The notes: generated by a model from the sequence alone, not told the origin. 64,000 bases of DNA from Falsiroseomonas sp041690465 (GCF_041690465.1 NZ_JAWLHG010000010.1:62001-126000); one strand, 5' to 3'; positions 16,915 to 26,308 are shown, counted from the stretch's first letter. Program-made: numbers and translations.

Positions 16915-19900
16915 ATGATCTCCGCCGTCTTCGTGGATCGCCCGCGGCTGGCGATCGTGCTCTCGATCCTGATCGCGCTGGCCGGCGCGCTGGCGATGCT
17001 GCGCATCCCGGTGGCGCAGTTCCCCGACATCGTGCCGCCGCAGGTCTCGGTCACCACCGTCTATCCCGGCGCCTCCGCGGCGGTGGTCGAGCAGACCGTG
17101 GCCCAGGTGATCGAGGGCGCGGTGAACGGCGTGGAGGGCATGCTCTACATGTCCTCGAATTCCGCCAATGACGGCACCTACACCCTCTCCGTCTCCTTCG
17201 CGCTCGGCACCAACCCCGACATCGCCACCGTCAACGTCAACAACCGCGTGCAGTCGGCGCTCGCACGCCTGCCGCAGGAGGCGCAGCGCGCCGGCGTGAC
17301 GGTGCGCAAGCAATCCTCCGCCGTGCTGCAATTCGTCGCCGTGCTGTCCGACCGGCCGGAGCAGGACCCGCTGTTCCTGTCGAACTACGTCACCATCAAC
17401 ATGCTGGACCGCCTGGCGCGCGTGCCCGGCATCGGCCAGGTGCAGATCTTCGGCGCGCTCGACTACTCCATGCGCATCTGGTTCGAGACCGACCGCCTGA
17501 TCAGCCTCGGCCTCACGCCGGCCGACGTGATCCAGGCGATCCAGTCGCAGAACGTGCAGGCGGCCGTCGGGCGCATCGGCGCGCAGCCGATCACCGAGGA
17601 CCAGCAGTACCAGATCAACCTGCAGACCCGCGGCCGGCTGACCACGCCGGAGGAGTTCGGCGCCATCGTCATCCGCGCCTCGCCCAATGGCTCGCTGCTG
17701 CGGCTGCGCGACGTCGCGCGGGTCGAGCTCGGCGCCGCGCGGATGGACACCGAGAGCCGGCTGGACGGCAAGCCCGCCATCACCATCGGCACCTATCTCT
17801 CGCCCGGCGCCAATGCGGTGCAGGCCTCCGCCGCGCTGACCCGCACGCTGGAGGAGATGTCGCGCAGCTTCCCCGAGGGGATGCGCTTCCAGACCCTCTA
17901 CGACACCTCGACCTTCGTGCAGGACACGATGGAGGAGGTGATCATCACGCTGCTGGAAGCCTTCGTGCTGGTGGTGCTGGTGGTGCTGTTGTTCCTCGGC
18001 AGCCTGCGCGCCACGGTGATCCCCACCATCGCCGTGCCGGTCAGCCTGATCGGCACCTTCGCCGTGCTCCTCCTCCTCGGCTTCACCGCCAACACCGTCA
18101 CCCTGCTGGCGATGGTGCTGGCCATCGGCATCGTCGTGGACGACGCCATCGTCGTGGTGGAGAATGTCGAGCGCGTGATGTCGGAGGAGCCGCACCTCTC
18201 GCCGGCCGAGGCCACCAAGAAGGCGATGGCGCAGATCACCGGCCCGATCATCGCCATCACCCTCGTGCTGCTCTCGGTCTTCGTGCCCGTGGGCTTCATC
18301 CCGGGCCTCTCCGGCGTCCTGTTCGCACAGTTCGCGGTGACGGTCTCGACCGCGATGCTGATCTCGGCCGTCGTCGCGCTGACCCTCTCGCCGGCGCTCT
18401 GCGCGCTGGTGCTGCGCCCGCATCACGGCTCGCGCCGCGGCCCGCTCGGCTTCGTGCTGCGGGTCATCGACAAGGTGCGCGACGCCTATGGCGCCGTCGT
18501 CGCGCGGCTGGTGCGCATCGCGGCTCTCTCGCTCGTGCTGACCGCGGCCTTCGGGGCCGGCATCTGGTGGCTGGCGGAGCGCACGCCGCAAGGCTTCCTG
18601 CCGGAGGAGGACCAGGGCGCCTTCTTCGTGGTGATGCAGCTGCCGCAGGGTGCGAGCCTGGCGCGCACCCGCGCCGCGGTGGAGCAGGTGGAGGGCATCA
18701 TCCGCGGCACGCCGGGCGTGGACGACACGCTCTCCATCGTCGGCTTCTCCCTGGTGGATCAGGGCGCACAATCCAATGCCGCCTTCGTCGTGGTGCGGAT
18801 GAAGCCCTTCGACGAGCGCACCGGCCCGGAAGAGAGCGTCTATGCCGCCATCGGCCGCGTCTTCGGCGCGGTGCAACAGGTGCGCACCGCCAACACCTTC
18901 GCCTTCAACATCCCGCCGATCATCGGGCTGGGCACCGGTGCGGGCTTCCAGTACCAGCTGCAGAACCTGGAAGGCCGCCCGCCCGAGGAGATGTCCTCGG
19001 CCATGCTCGGCCTGATCGTCGCGGCGAACCAGGATCCGCGGCTGACGCGCGTGTTCTCCACCTTCGCCGCCGACACGCCCAGCCTGTTCCTCGACGTGGA
19101 CCGCGACAAGGCGCAGGCGCTCGGCGTGCGGATCAGCGACATCTTCGCCGCGCTGCAATCCACGCTCGGCGGCTTCTACGTTAACGACTTCAACCTCTAT
19201 GGCCGATCCTGGCAGGTGAACATCCAGGGCGAGGCGCGCGACCGCGACGACATCCCCGACCTCTGGCGCATCCATGTCCGCAACAACCGCGGCGAGATGG
19301 TGCCGCTGCGCAGCCTGGCGGAGGCGCGCATCGTGCTCGGGCCGCAGACCATCAACCGCTACAACAACGTCCGCTCCGTCGCGGTGCAGGGCGCGCCGGC
19401 GCCGGGCGTCTCCTCGGGCGATGCGCTGCTGGCGATGGAGGAGATCTCCGCCCGCGCCCTGCCGCAGGGCTACGGCTACGAATGGACCGGCACCGCCTAT
19501 CAGGAGAAGCTGGCAGCGGGGCAGACGGGCGTCCTGCTCGCCCTCTCGGTGCTGTTCGCCTACCTTTTCCTGGTGGCGCTCTATGAAAGCTGGGTGATCC
19601 CGATCCCCGTGCTGCTCTCGGTCGTCGTCGGTGGCCTCGGCTCCCTCCTGGCGCTGTGGCTGACCGGGCTGGCGCTGGATGTCTATGCGCAGATCGGCCT
19701 GGTGGTGCTGATCGCGCTGGCGGCGAAGAACGGCATCCTCATCGTGGAATTCGCCAAGGAGCGGCGCGAGGAAGGCATGTCCGTCCGCGAGGCGGCGGTG
19801 ATGGGTGCGCGGCTGCGCTTCCGCGCGGTGATGATGACCTCCTTCGCCTTCATCCTGGGCCTGGTGCCGCTGGTGATCGCCACCGGCGCCGCCTCCGCCT

Positions 19901-20055
19901 CGCGCCGGGCGGTGGGCACGCCGGTGTTCGGCGGCATGATCGCGGCGTCGCTGATCGGGATCTTCATGATCCCGATGCTCTACGCCGTGTTCCAGACGAT
20001 GCGCGAAAAGGTGAAGTCCCGCTTCCGCCGGCCGCGGCCGGCGGCGGCGGAGTAG
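16915..20055 (+). CDS. RND efflux inner-membrane pump (AcrB/HAE1 family)
   Basis: 1046 residues, the normal length for hydrophobe/amphiphile RND pumps. MISAVFVDRPRLAIVLSILI forms TM1, followed by a large periplasmic porter/docking domain, TM2-6, including the proton-relay Asp pair in AIGIVVDDAIVVVENVERVM, a second porter half, and a final TM block (GLVVLIALAAKNGILIVEFA, carrying the conserved Lys). Together with the adaptor it exports drugs or detergents by proton antiport. TolC-type partner must come from elsewhere. No TetR-type repressor adjoins. Confidence 0.95.
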   Translation: MISAVFVDRPRLAIVLSILIALAGALAMLRIPVAQFPDIVPPQVSVTTVYPGASAAVVEQTVAQVIEGAVNGVEGMLYMSSNSANDGTYTLSVSFALGTNPDIATVNVNNRVQSALARLPQEAQRAGVTVRKQSSAVLQFVAVLSDRPEQDPLFLSNYVTINMLDRLARVPGIGQVQIFGALDYSMRIWFETDRLISLGLTPADVIQAIQSQNVQAAVGRIGAQPITEDQQYQINLQTRGRLTTPEEFGAIVIRASPNGSLLRLRDVARVELGAARMDTESRLDGKPAITIGTYLSPGANAVQASAALTRTLEEMSRSFPEGMRFQTLYDTSTFVQDTMEEVIITLLEAFVLVVLVVLLFLGSLRATVIPTIAVPVSLIGTFAVLLLLGFTANTVTLLAMVLAIGIVVDDAIVVVENVERVMSEEPHLSPAEATKKAMAQITGPIIAITLVLLSVFVPVGFIPGLSGVLFAQFAVTVSTAMLISAVVALTLSPALCALVLRPHHGSRRGPLGFVLRVIDKVRDAYGAVVARLVRIAALSLVLTAAFGAGIWWLAERTPQGFLPEEDQGAFFVVMQLPQGASLARTRAAVEQVEGIIRGTPGVDDTLSIVGFSLVDQGAQSNAAFVVVRMKPFDERTGPEESVYAAIGRVFGAVQQVRTANTFAFNIPPIIGLGTGAGFQYQLQNLEGRPPEEMSSAMLGLIVAANQDPRLTRVFSTFAADTPSLFLDVDRDKAQALGVRISDIFAALQSTLGGFYVNDFNLYGRSWQVNIQGEARDRDDIPDLWRIHVRNNRGEMVPLRSLAEARIVLGPQTINRYNNVRSVAVQGAPAPGVSSGDALLAMEEISARALPQGYGYEWTGTAYQEKLAAGQTGVLLALSVLFAYLFLVALYESWVIPIPVLLSVVVGGLGSLLALWLTGLALDVYAQIGLVVLIALAAKNGILIVEFAKERREEGMSVREAAVMGARLRFRAVMMTSFAFILGLVPLVIATGAASASRRAVGTPVFGGMIAASLIGIFMIPMLYAVFQTMREKVKSRFRRPRPAAAE

Positions 20056-20056
20056 C

Positions 20057-20455
20057 TCACCCGCCCTCCGACCCCGTCTCCTCGCCGCGCAGCGCGGGGA
20101 TGGTGGACAGCGCCTCGCCGGCCGCGGCGCGGGCGCGGGCGGGGTCGGTGCCCTCCTCGCGCAGCACGGTCATCGCCTCGCTCACCTCCTTCACCGCGGT
20201 CTGCCAGGGCGCGCCCTGGCGCGCCGCGGCGGGCAGGGTGAGCATGGCGCGCTCCACCTCGTTCAGCGCCTGCCGCAGATGCGAGATCCCCGTGCTGGCG
20301 GTCAGGCCGCCCTCGTCCATCCGCCGGATCGTCTCGCGCAGCTCGCCCTCCGCGGCACGCAGTGCGCGCGCCGCCTCGGCCTGCGCCGCGGGTTGCGACA
20401 GCGCAGGGCTGCACGTCAGCAGGCCACTTATAAGGGCAGCACGAATCATGCGCAT
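20057..20455 (-). CDS. Secreted helical hypothetical protein
   Basis: 132 residues with a signal peptide (MRMIRAALISGLLTCSPALS) and a mature part that looks all-helical (AARALRAAEGELRETIRRMDEGG, LRQALNEVERAMLTLP). ggag lies eight bases before the ATG at 20455; a second ATG follows two codons later. No family is recognised. It is convergent with the RND pump, with only one base between the stops, and divergent from the molybdoenzyme gene. Confidence 0.65.
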   Translation of the reverse strand: MRMIRAALISGLLTCSPALSQPAAQAEAARALRAAEGELRETIRRMDEGGLTASTGISHLRQALNEVERAMLTLPAAARQGAPWQTAVKEVSEAMTVLREEGTDPARARAAAGEALSTIPALRGEETGSEGG

Positions 20456-20572
20456 CTCGGGTCTCCAAACTCGCCAGCGCGTGAACGCCCGCGGGAAGAC
20501 GCGGTTGCCCCCTTCCCCAATCGCCCAAAGCCGTCAGATGATGGCGGCAGACCAACACCGGGGATGGAAGCC

Positions 20573-22882
20573 ATGGCGAAGTTCGGATTGAGCCAGTCGG
20601 TGCGGCGCGTGGAGGATCCCCGCCTGCTCACGGGGCGCGGCCGCTACACCGATGATATCAGCATGCCCGGCCAGGCGCATGGCGTGGTGCTGCGCAGCCC
20701 GCATGCCCATGCCCGCATCACCGCGCTCGACACCGCGCCTGCCAGGGCGATCCCCGGCGTGCTGGCGGTGATCACCGGCGCCGACCTCAAGGCCGCCGGC
20801 CTCGGCGAGCTGCCCTGCATGATCCCCCTGAAGAACCGCGACGGCACGCCGCGCGCCGACACGCCGCGGCTGGCCCTGGCCACCGACACCGTCCGCCATG
20901 TCGGCGACCCCATCGCCTTCGTGGTGGCGGAGACGCCGCAGGCCGCGCGCGACGGCGCCGAGGCGGTGCTGGTGGAGTTCGACGTGCTGCCCGCCACCAC
21001 CGACCTCGCCACCGCGCATGAGCCCGGCGCGCCGCTGGTGTGGCCGGGTGCCGCGAACAACATCGCCTTCGACTGGGAGGCGGGCGACAAGGCGAAGACC
21101 GATGCCGCCTTCGCCCGCGCCGCGCATGTCACGCGGCTGACCGTGGTGAACAACCGCGTCGTCGTCGCCTCGATGGAGGCGCGCGCCGCCGTCGCCGCGT
21201 GGCAGGGCGGGAAGCTCACCCTGCACACCAACACCCAGGGCTCCTGGCAGGTGCGCAACATGCTGGCGGAGGCGATCTTCCGCATGCCGCCGGAGGACAT
21301 CCACGTCCTCACCCCCGATGTCGGCGGCGGCTTCGGCATGAAGCTGTTCCTCTATGCCGAGCAGGTGCTGGTCTGCTTCGCCGCGAAGCAGCTCGGCCGG
21401 CCGGTGAAATGGGCCTCCGAGCGGACCGAGGCCTTCCTGTCGGACACGCATGGCCGCGACAACATCACCCTCGGCGAGATCGCGCTCGACGCGAACGGGA
21501 AGTTCCTCGCGCTGCGCACCAGGAACTACGCGAACATGGGCGCCTATTTCAGCAACTACGCGCCCTTCATCCCGACCGGCGCCGGCACCAAGGTGCTGGC
21601 CAGCGTCTATGGCTTCGAGGCGATCCACGCCAACGTGCTCGGCGTGATGACGCATACCGTGCCGGTGGACGCCTATCGCGGCGCCGGCCGCCCGGAATCC
21701 AACTACCTGGTCGAGCGGCTGATCGACACCGCGGCGCGCGAGCTCAAGATCGACCGCGTCGAGATCCGCCGCCGCAACATGGTGCCGCAGAGCGCCATGC
21801 CCTACGTCTCCGCGATGGGCCAGCGCTACGACAGCGGTGACTTCGCGCAGCTGCTCGACAGCGCGCTGGAGAAGATGAACTGGGCCGGCTTCGAGGCCCG
21901 CCGCGCGGAGGCGGCGAAGCGCGGGAAGAAGCGTGGCATCGGGCTGGCCTACTACCTCGAAGCCACCGGCGGCGGCCCGACCGAGAATGCCAAGGTGGTG
22001 TTCGCCGAGGACGGCATGGTGGATGTCTATGTCGGCACGCAATCCACCGGCCAGGGCCACGAGACCGCCTATGCCATGCTCACCAGCCATGAGCTCGGCA
22101 TCCCCGTGGCCAAGATCCGCGTGCAGCAGGGCGATTCCGACTCGCTGCCGGATGGCGGCGGCACCGGCGGCGCGCGCAGCCTCTATTCCGAGGGTCAGGC
22201 GATCCTGGTGACCACCGCCAGCGTGATCGAGAAGGGCAAGCAGGCCGCCGCCGAGCAGCTGGAAGCCGCCGTCGCCGATATCGAGTTCACGCCCGGCGCC
22301 GGCCGCTTCGCCGTGGTCGGCACCGACCGTGGCATCGGCATCCTCGACCTCGCCGCCGCGCAGCGGAAGCGCGTCGCCGCCGGCCAGTCCGCGATCCTGC
22401 TCGATGCGATGGAGACCGCGAAGATCGAGAGCCACACCTTCCCCAATGGCTGCCACATGGCCGAGGTGGAGGTGGATGCCGAGACCGGCGCGGTGCAGGT
22501 GCTGCGCTACATCGTGGTGGACGATGTCGGCCACGCGCTGAACCCGCTGATCGTGCGCGGCCAGGTGCATGGCGGCGTCGCGCAGGGCGTCGGCCAGGCG
22601 CTGATGGAGCGCACCGCCTACGACAACGGCAGCGGCCAGCTGCTCTCGGCCTCCTTCATGGACTATGCGCTGCCGCGGGCGGAGGACCTGCCGGACATCG
22701 ACGTGGACCTGATCGAGGTGACCTGCGAGACCAACCCGCTCGGCGTGAAGGGCGCCGGCGAGGCCGGCGCCGTGGGCTCGCCGCCGGCGGTGATCAACGC
22801 GCTGGTGGATGCGCTCGGCGGCAAGGTGGTGGACATGCCGGCGACGCCGGAGAGCGTGTGGAAGGCGCTGAACGCCGCCTGA
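20573..22882 (+). CDS. Xanthine dehydrogenase/CoxL-family molybdopterin-binding subunit
   Basis: 769 residues. The N-terminal domain has the xanthine-oxidase a/b hammerhead (VRRVEDPRLLTGRGRYTDD). The Mo-cofactor part contains GGGFGMK, the active-site loop DAYRGAGRPE (the form II type, not the AYRCSFR of true CO dehydrogenase), TQSTGQGHETAYAML and the catalytic Glu near residue 730 in GVKGAGEAGAVGSPP. The usual partner subunits (FAD-binding CoxM and [2Fe-2S] CoxS) are absent on both sides, so this copy is an orphan or uses partners encoded elsewhere. An ATG at 20564 is three codons upstream. Confidence 0.92.
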   Translation: MAKFGLSQSVRRVEDPRLLTGRGRYTDDISMPGQAHGVVLRSPHAHARITALDTAPARAIPGVLAVITGADLKAAGLGELPCMIPLKNRDGTPRADTPRLALATDTVRHVGDPIAFVVAETPQAARDGAEAVLVEFDVLPATTDLATAHEPGAPLVWPGAANNIAFDWEAGDKAKTDAAFARAAHVTRLTVVNNRVVVASMEARAAVAAWQGGKLTLHTNTQGSWQVRNMLAEAIFRMPPEDIHVLTPDVGGGFGMKLFLYAEQVLVCFAAKQLGRPVKWASERTEAFLSDTHGRDNITLGEIALDANGKFLALRTRNYANMGAYFSNYAPFIPTGAGTKVLASVYGFEAIHANVLGVMTHTVPVDAYRGAGRPESNYLVERLIDTAARELKIDRVEIRRRNMVPQSAMPYVSAMGQRYDSGDFAQLLDSALEKMNWAGFEARRAEAAKRGKKRGIGLAYYLEATGGGPTENAKVVFAEDGMVDVYVGTQSTGQGHETAYAMLTSHELGIPVAKIRVQQGDSDSLPDGGGTGGARSLYSEGQAILVTTASVIEKGKQAAAEQLEAAVADIEFTPGAGRFAVVGTDRGIGILDLAAAQRKRVAAGQSAILLDAMETAKIESHTFPNGCHMAEVEVDAETGAVQVLRYIVVDDVGHALNPLIVRGQVHGGVAQGVGQALMERTAYDNGSGQLLSASFMDYALPRAEDLPDIDVDLIEVTCETNPLGVKGAGEAGAVGSPPAVINALVDALGGKVVDMPATPESVWKALNAA

Positions 22883-22894
22883 AACGGAAGCGGC

Positions 22895-22920
22895 GGCGCG
22901 CCTGTGCCTACAGGCGCGCC
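22895..22920. terminator. Hairpin terminator between convergent genes
   Basis: GGCGCGCCTGT and ACAGGCGCGCC form a perfect 11-bp stem with a 4-base loop. It starts 13 bases after the molybdoenzyme stop and covers the last codons of the opposing methyltransferase-sulfotransferase gene, so it can serve both directions. Confidence 0.7.
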
Positions 22921-24683
22921 AGCCGGGCGAGCACCTGCTCCGACACGCCGGCGCGCGGCGCCGCGAAGCGCACTGCCTCGCCGCGCGGCTTCAGCGCCGG
23001 CGGCAGCCCGAGCGTCCGGCACATGGCGAGGTAGTCCTCCACCACCGGCTGCAGCGTGGCGGCCGGCAGGACGATCTCCGCCGTGAAGCTCGCGCCCAGC
23101 CGGATCAGCGCCTCCGCGGCGTCCCCCGGCATGTCGGGATGCAGCTCGGAGCGTTCCTCGGCGACGAAGACCAGCGTCCCCGGCGGCACGTGCCAGGCCT
23201 GCCCGCCCTGCCGGTATGCGACGCCCTCCGCCCCGCCATACACATAGCCGGGCACGAAGCCGCCGCGGTTGGCGACACGCCGCGTGTCGAAGCCGCGCAG
23301 TTCCACGCCGAGCATCGCGCCGAGCGCCGCCTGCGCCGTGCCGTCGAACAGCGCCGCCATGTGGAAGCCGCGGCAGCGCTCGCCGAACACGTCCTTGAAC
23401 GCCTCCACTGCCGCCGCGCGCGGCCGCAGGTAGCGGGCCAGCACCGCCTCCTCCGACAGCGCATAGCTCTCCGGCCGCTCCGCGATCCAGCTCGGGCGGC
23501 CGATGGTGGATTTCAGGTCGTGCAGGTAGTGCGAGAACAGCGCGTCGATCGGATCGCGCAGCAGGATGACGACATCCACCCTGTCGCCCGCCAGCGCCTC
23601 GCGCAGGCGCCGCGCCGTGTCGGGCCGGTTCTGGATGTAGGCGGGCGAGGCGTCGAGCAGGATGCGGCCGCGATCCGCCTCCGGGAACAGCGCCAGGTAG
23701 TCCTCTCGCGTGACCGCGCCGGGGCGGCTGAAGTAGCCGATCTCCTTCTCCCGCGCACGGCCGAACAATGCGGGCTGCGCGGCGAGCTGCTCGAACAGGA
23801 AGGTCGTTCCGGCCTTGGCCAGCCCGGGGATCACCAGATGCCGCGTCGCGCCGGATGGCTTCGCGCCACCGCCCCAGGGCCAGTCCGGGATCTGCGCGGC
23901 CAGCCCGCGCGCCAGCCGGTGCAGGTCGCGCCGTTCCTGCGGCAGCGCCAGGTATTCGTACATCAGCGGCATGGAATCGGCGCGCAGGAAGCGCTCGCGC
24001 GTGCCCAGCAGGTTGCCGAGGATGTCGAACAGCAGATAGCCCTGCCCGGCGAACCAGTCGAAGACGGCGCCGGGATCCACGCCATAGGCGCTGTAGGACC
24101 GCCGCCCGAACTCGAAGCCGATCGCCGGGCGCGTGCGCGCGATCAGCGCCGCGCCGCCGCGCAGCGCGTCGAACTCGCCGCCTTCCAGGTCGGCCTTGAT
24201 GAAGGCCAGCCGCTCCAGCCCCGCCAGCTCGGTGTCCAGCCGCGCGGAGCGCACGCGGATGGTGCGGGTGCGCATGTCCGGCCTGTCGTACTCACGCTGC
24301 CGCAGGCCGCTGTAGCCCGGGCTGTCGAGCGCGAGCACGAAATCGGCTTCGCCATCCTCCAGCCCCGCCGCCGCCTCGTGCAGCGTGACATGGACGAGTG
24401 CGGGATGCGCGCAGCGCCGGCGCAGCGCCGCGGCGAGGTCCGGGTTCGGCTCGAAGGCATGCACCGCGCCGCCTTCGCCGCGCACCGCCTCGGCCAGCGG
24501 CAGCGTGTGCGTGCCCTTGAAGGCGCCGAGGTCGAGCGCGATGTCGCCCGGCCTGAGAAACCCGCCGTAGAAGGCGCGCAGCAGCGCCTCGAACGCCACC
24601 GGCCGGCCGGCCGCGCGGCGCTCGCGCAGCTGGGCATACTGCTCGGCCAGGGTCGCGCGCGGCCCGGCCGCCGAGGCCGTCAC
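22908..24683 (-). CDS. Fusion of FkbM-family methyltransferase and sulfotransferase
   Basis: 591 residues, one unbroken frame. Residues 1-250 are an FkbM methyltransferase: SAM loop ALDLGAFKG (49-57), acidic loop HAFEPN (75-80) and the FkbM signature FIKADLEGGEFDAL (161-174). Residues 280-500 are a PAPS-dependent sulfotransferase: 5'-phosphosulfate loop GLAKAGTTFLFEQL (287-300) and 3'-phosphate motif VVILLRDPIDALFSHYLHDL (371-390). Both active-site sets look intact. There is no signal peptide or membrane segment. Methylation plus sulfation of one acceptor, perhaps a glycan, lipid or small molecule, is the simplest reading. It ends in a shared hairpin and adjoins a secreted protein gene; no polysaccharide cluster is seen here. 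Confidence 0.88.
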   Translation of the reverse strand: MTASAAGPRATLAEQYAQLRERRAAGRPVAFEALLRAFYGGFLRPGDIALDLGAFKGTHTLPLAEAVRGEGGAVHAFEPNPDLAAALRRRCAHPALVHVTLHEAAAGLEDGEADFVLALDSPGYSGLRQREYDRPDMRTRTIRVRSARLDTELAGLERLAFIKADLEGGEFDALRGGAALIARTRPAIGFEFGRRSYSAYGVDPGAVFDWFAGQGYLLFDILGNLLGTRERFLRADSMPLMYEYLALPQERRDLHRLARGLAAQIPDWPWGGGAKPSGATRHLVIPGLAKAGTTFLFEQLAAQPALFGRAREKEIGYFSRPGAVTREDYLALFPEADRGRILLDASPAYIQNRPDTARRLREALAGDRVDVVILLRDPIDALFSHYLHDLKSTIGRPSWIAERPESYALSEEAVLARYLRPRAAAVEAFKDVFGERCRGFHMAALFDGTAQAALGAMLGVELRGFDTRRVANRGGFVPGYVYGGAEGVAYRQGGQAWHVPPGTLVFVAEERSELHPDMPGDAAEALIRLGASFTAEIVLPAATLQPVVEDYLAMCRTLGLPPALKPRGEAVRFAAPRAGVSEQVLARLARL

Positions 24684-24693
24684 GGTGGAAGGC

Positions 24694-25302
24694 TTACCGG
24701 AAGACCAGGTTGACCAGCCGGCAGGTGTCCACCTGGCGGCGTTCCTCGCTCCGGCCGTCCATCCACACGATGCGCACGTCGTTCACGCAATCGTTCGCCG
24801 CCAGCCGCACGGCCAGGTGCTCCCCCGGCTGCATGACGCGCGGCAGCCGCTGCTGGCCCCAATGGGTCTCGCGCGCCGAGGAGACATAGACCTCCCGGAT
24901 CGGCTGGCCGCCATGGTTCACCAGGTTGAAGGAGGGATTGCCGCTGCCCACCGCGGCGCGCGGCGCCGCCTGCGCGGTGCCGAACACCAGGTCCACGATC
25001 CGGCAGGTATCCTGGTTGCGCCGCTCCTCCGGCCTGCCATCGGCATAGACCACGCGGATGTCCTGCCGGCAGCCACTGGCGGGCGAGAGGCGCACCGGAA
25101 AGGCGCGGCCGTTCGGCAGCACCTCGGCGGCCAGCAGGTCGCGCCCCCAATAGGTTTCGCTCACCGGCGAGACGTAGATCTCGGTGATGTCCTGGCCGCT
25201 GCGGTTGACCAGGTTGAAGGAAGGATCGGCGCCCTGCGCCACGGCAGCCGATGCCACCACCAGCGCGAGCAGCGCGGCAAGCAGAAGGCGGCGGGGATGC
25301 AT
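24694..25302 (-). CDS. Secreted protein with two tandem copies of one domain
   Basis: 202 residues. After a signal peptide (RRLLLAALLALVVASAAVAQ) come two homologous units of about 85 residues: PSFNLVNRSGQDITEIYVS ... DIRVVYADGRPEERRNQDTC ... VDLVF, and PSFNLVNHGGQPIREVYVS ... DVRIVWMDGRSEERRQVDTC ... VNLVF. Each unit keeps a pair of cysteines, probably a disulfide in the periplasm. No named family is recognised. A gagga-type site precedes the ATG. It lies ten bases upstream of the methyltransferase-sulfotransferase start on the same strand, so the two are likely cotranscribed. Confidence 0.75.
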   Translation of the reverse strand: MHPRRLLLAALLALVVASAAVAQGADPSFNLVNRSGQDITEIYVSPVSETYWGRDLLAAEVLPNGRAFPVRLSPASGCRQDIRVVYADGRPEERRNQDTCRIVDLVFGTAQAAPRAAVGSGNPSFNLVNHGGQPIREVYVSSARETHWGQQRLPRVMQPGEHLAVRLAANDCVNDVRIVWMDGRSEERRQVDTCRLVNLVFR

Positions 25303-25367
25303 CGCGGGGCCTCTCTCCTCGTTCCGGGCCGAGGCTAACCCAACCGGCGATAGGAGGCGACGCCCCT

Positions 25368-25454
25368 CATGTCAGCGGCCGGCTTCGTCGACCGCTGACA
25401 TGGCATTTGTGCGCCTCGGCGGCCATTCGGCCGCTCGCCCGCGTGCAGCGGGCG
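25368..25454. repeat. Triple-hairpin repeat, copy A
   Basis: Three consecutive inverted repeats: CATGTCAGCGG/CCGCTGACATG (25368-25402), GCGGCC-ATTC-GGCCGC (25419-25434) and CGCCCGC-gtgca-GCGGGCG (25436-25454), followed by CAGGT. The middle hairpin with its ATTC loop and the GCAGGT end are shared with copies at 47072 and 51713. It lies just behind the Crp/Fnr gene stop and in front of the secreted-protein gene. Confidence 0.65.
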
Positions 25455-25480
25455 CAGGTCACCCGACGAGGCCGCGGGTA

Positions 25481-26224
25481 TCAGACCACGGCGGTGCGCG
25501 GCGCCAGCGGCTCCACCGAGGGCGGCCCGTCCCAGCCGGCCACATCCTCCAGCGCCCGGCGGTCGAGGATGTCGAGCCTTCCCTTGGCCAGCGTCGCCAC
25601 CCCGTCCTTGCGCAGCACCGCCAGCGCGCGGTTGGCGTGCTCCACCGACAGGCCGAGGGCGTCGGCGACATGCGCCTGCTTCAACGGCACCGGCCCACCC
25701 TTGGCGTCGCCCCCGCCCCGCCGCTGCAGCCGCCCATGCACCTCGAGCAGCAGATGCGCCACGCGGCCCACCGCGTCGCGCCGGCCGAGGCTGGTCAGCC
25801 GCTCCCGCAGGCGCGCGCGGTCGCGCGTCAGCCCCTCCGCATAGGACAGCGCCAGGCCGGGATCGCGGCCCATGAACTCGCACAGCCGGTCGCGCGCCAG
25901 GATGCAGAAGGAGACATCGGTCAGCGCCTCCACCTCCGCCCCGTCCTCGGTGCGTTCGATCAGGTCGCCGGGCAGGTGGAAGTCCAGGATCTGCCGCCGC
26001 CCATCGGCGGTCGCGGTCCAGGTGAAGGCCCAGCCGGCATAGAGGGTGAACACGCCGTCGCGGATCGCCTCCCCCGCGCGGACCAGCCGCACGCCGGAGC
26101 GCACCCGGGCGATCTCCCCCACCCGTGCCTGAGGCACCACCCGGAACAGGGCGAAGGGCCGCACCGCGCAGGCGGCGCAACCGCCCGGAAGAGGTGTCAG
26201 GTTGGGCGTGCTGTTCCGGCTCAT
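25481..26224 (-). CDS. Crp/Fnr-family transcriptional regulator
   Basis: 247 residues from the ATG at 26224. A cyclic-nucleotide-type beta-barrel (about 40-140; RLVRAGEAIRDGVFTLYAGW, RQILDFHLPGDLI), dimer helix and C-terminal helix-turn-helix (about 160-225; GPVPLKQAHVADALGLSVEHANRAL cut here for length) are recognisable. Near the N-terminus is GGCAACAVRPF (Cys16, Cys19); an Fnr-like third ligand a few residues on is missing, though a Cys occurs in DVSFCIL. It may therefore be a non-oxygen-sensing relative. The gene is divergent from the MBL-fold/monooxygenase operon, across a spacer with a dyad at 26309, and may control it. Confidence 0.88.
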   Translation of the reverse strand: MSRNSTPNLTPLPGGCAACAVRPFALFRVVPQARVGEIARVRSGVRLVRAGEAIRDGVFTLYAGWAFTWTATADGRRQILDFHLPGDLIERTEDGAEVEALTDVSFCILARDRLCEFMGRDPGLALSYAEGLTRDRARLRERLTSLGRRDAVGRVAHLLLEVHGRLQRRGGGDAKGGPVPLKQAHVADALGLSVEHANRALAVLRKDGVATLAKGRLDILDRRALEDVAGWDGPPSVEPLAPRTAVV

Positions 26225-26308
26225 GACCGACGATGTGTCCCCGATGCGCGTCGGACCCGCCGCCACGGATGCCTTCCGACAGAGGCAACCTATAGCGGAC
26301 CGCGCGGC

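Noticed and set aside
15595..19275. Open frame of over 1200 codons on the minus strand opposite the RND adaptor and pump
   Set aside because: Complete overlap with two clear efflux genes, low-complexity antisense composition, no domain or start signal.
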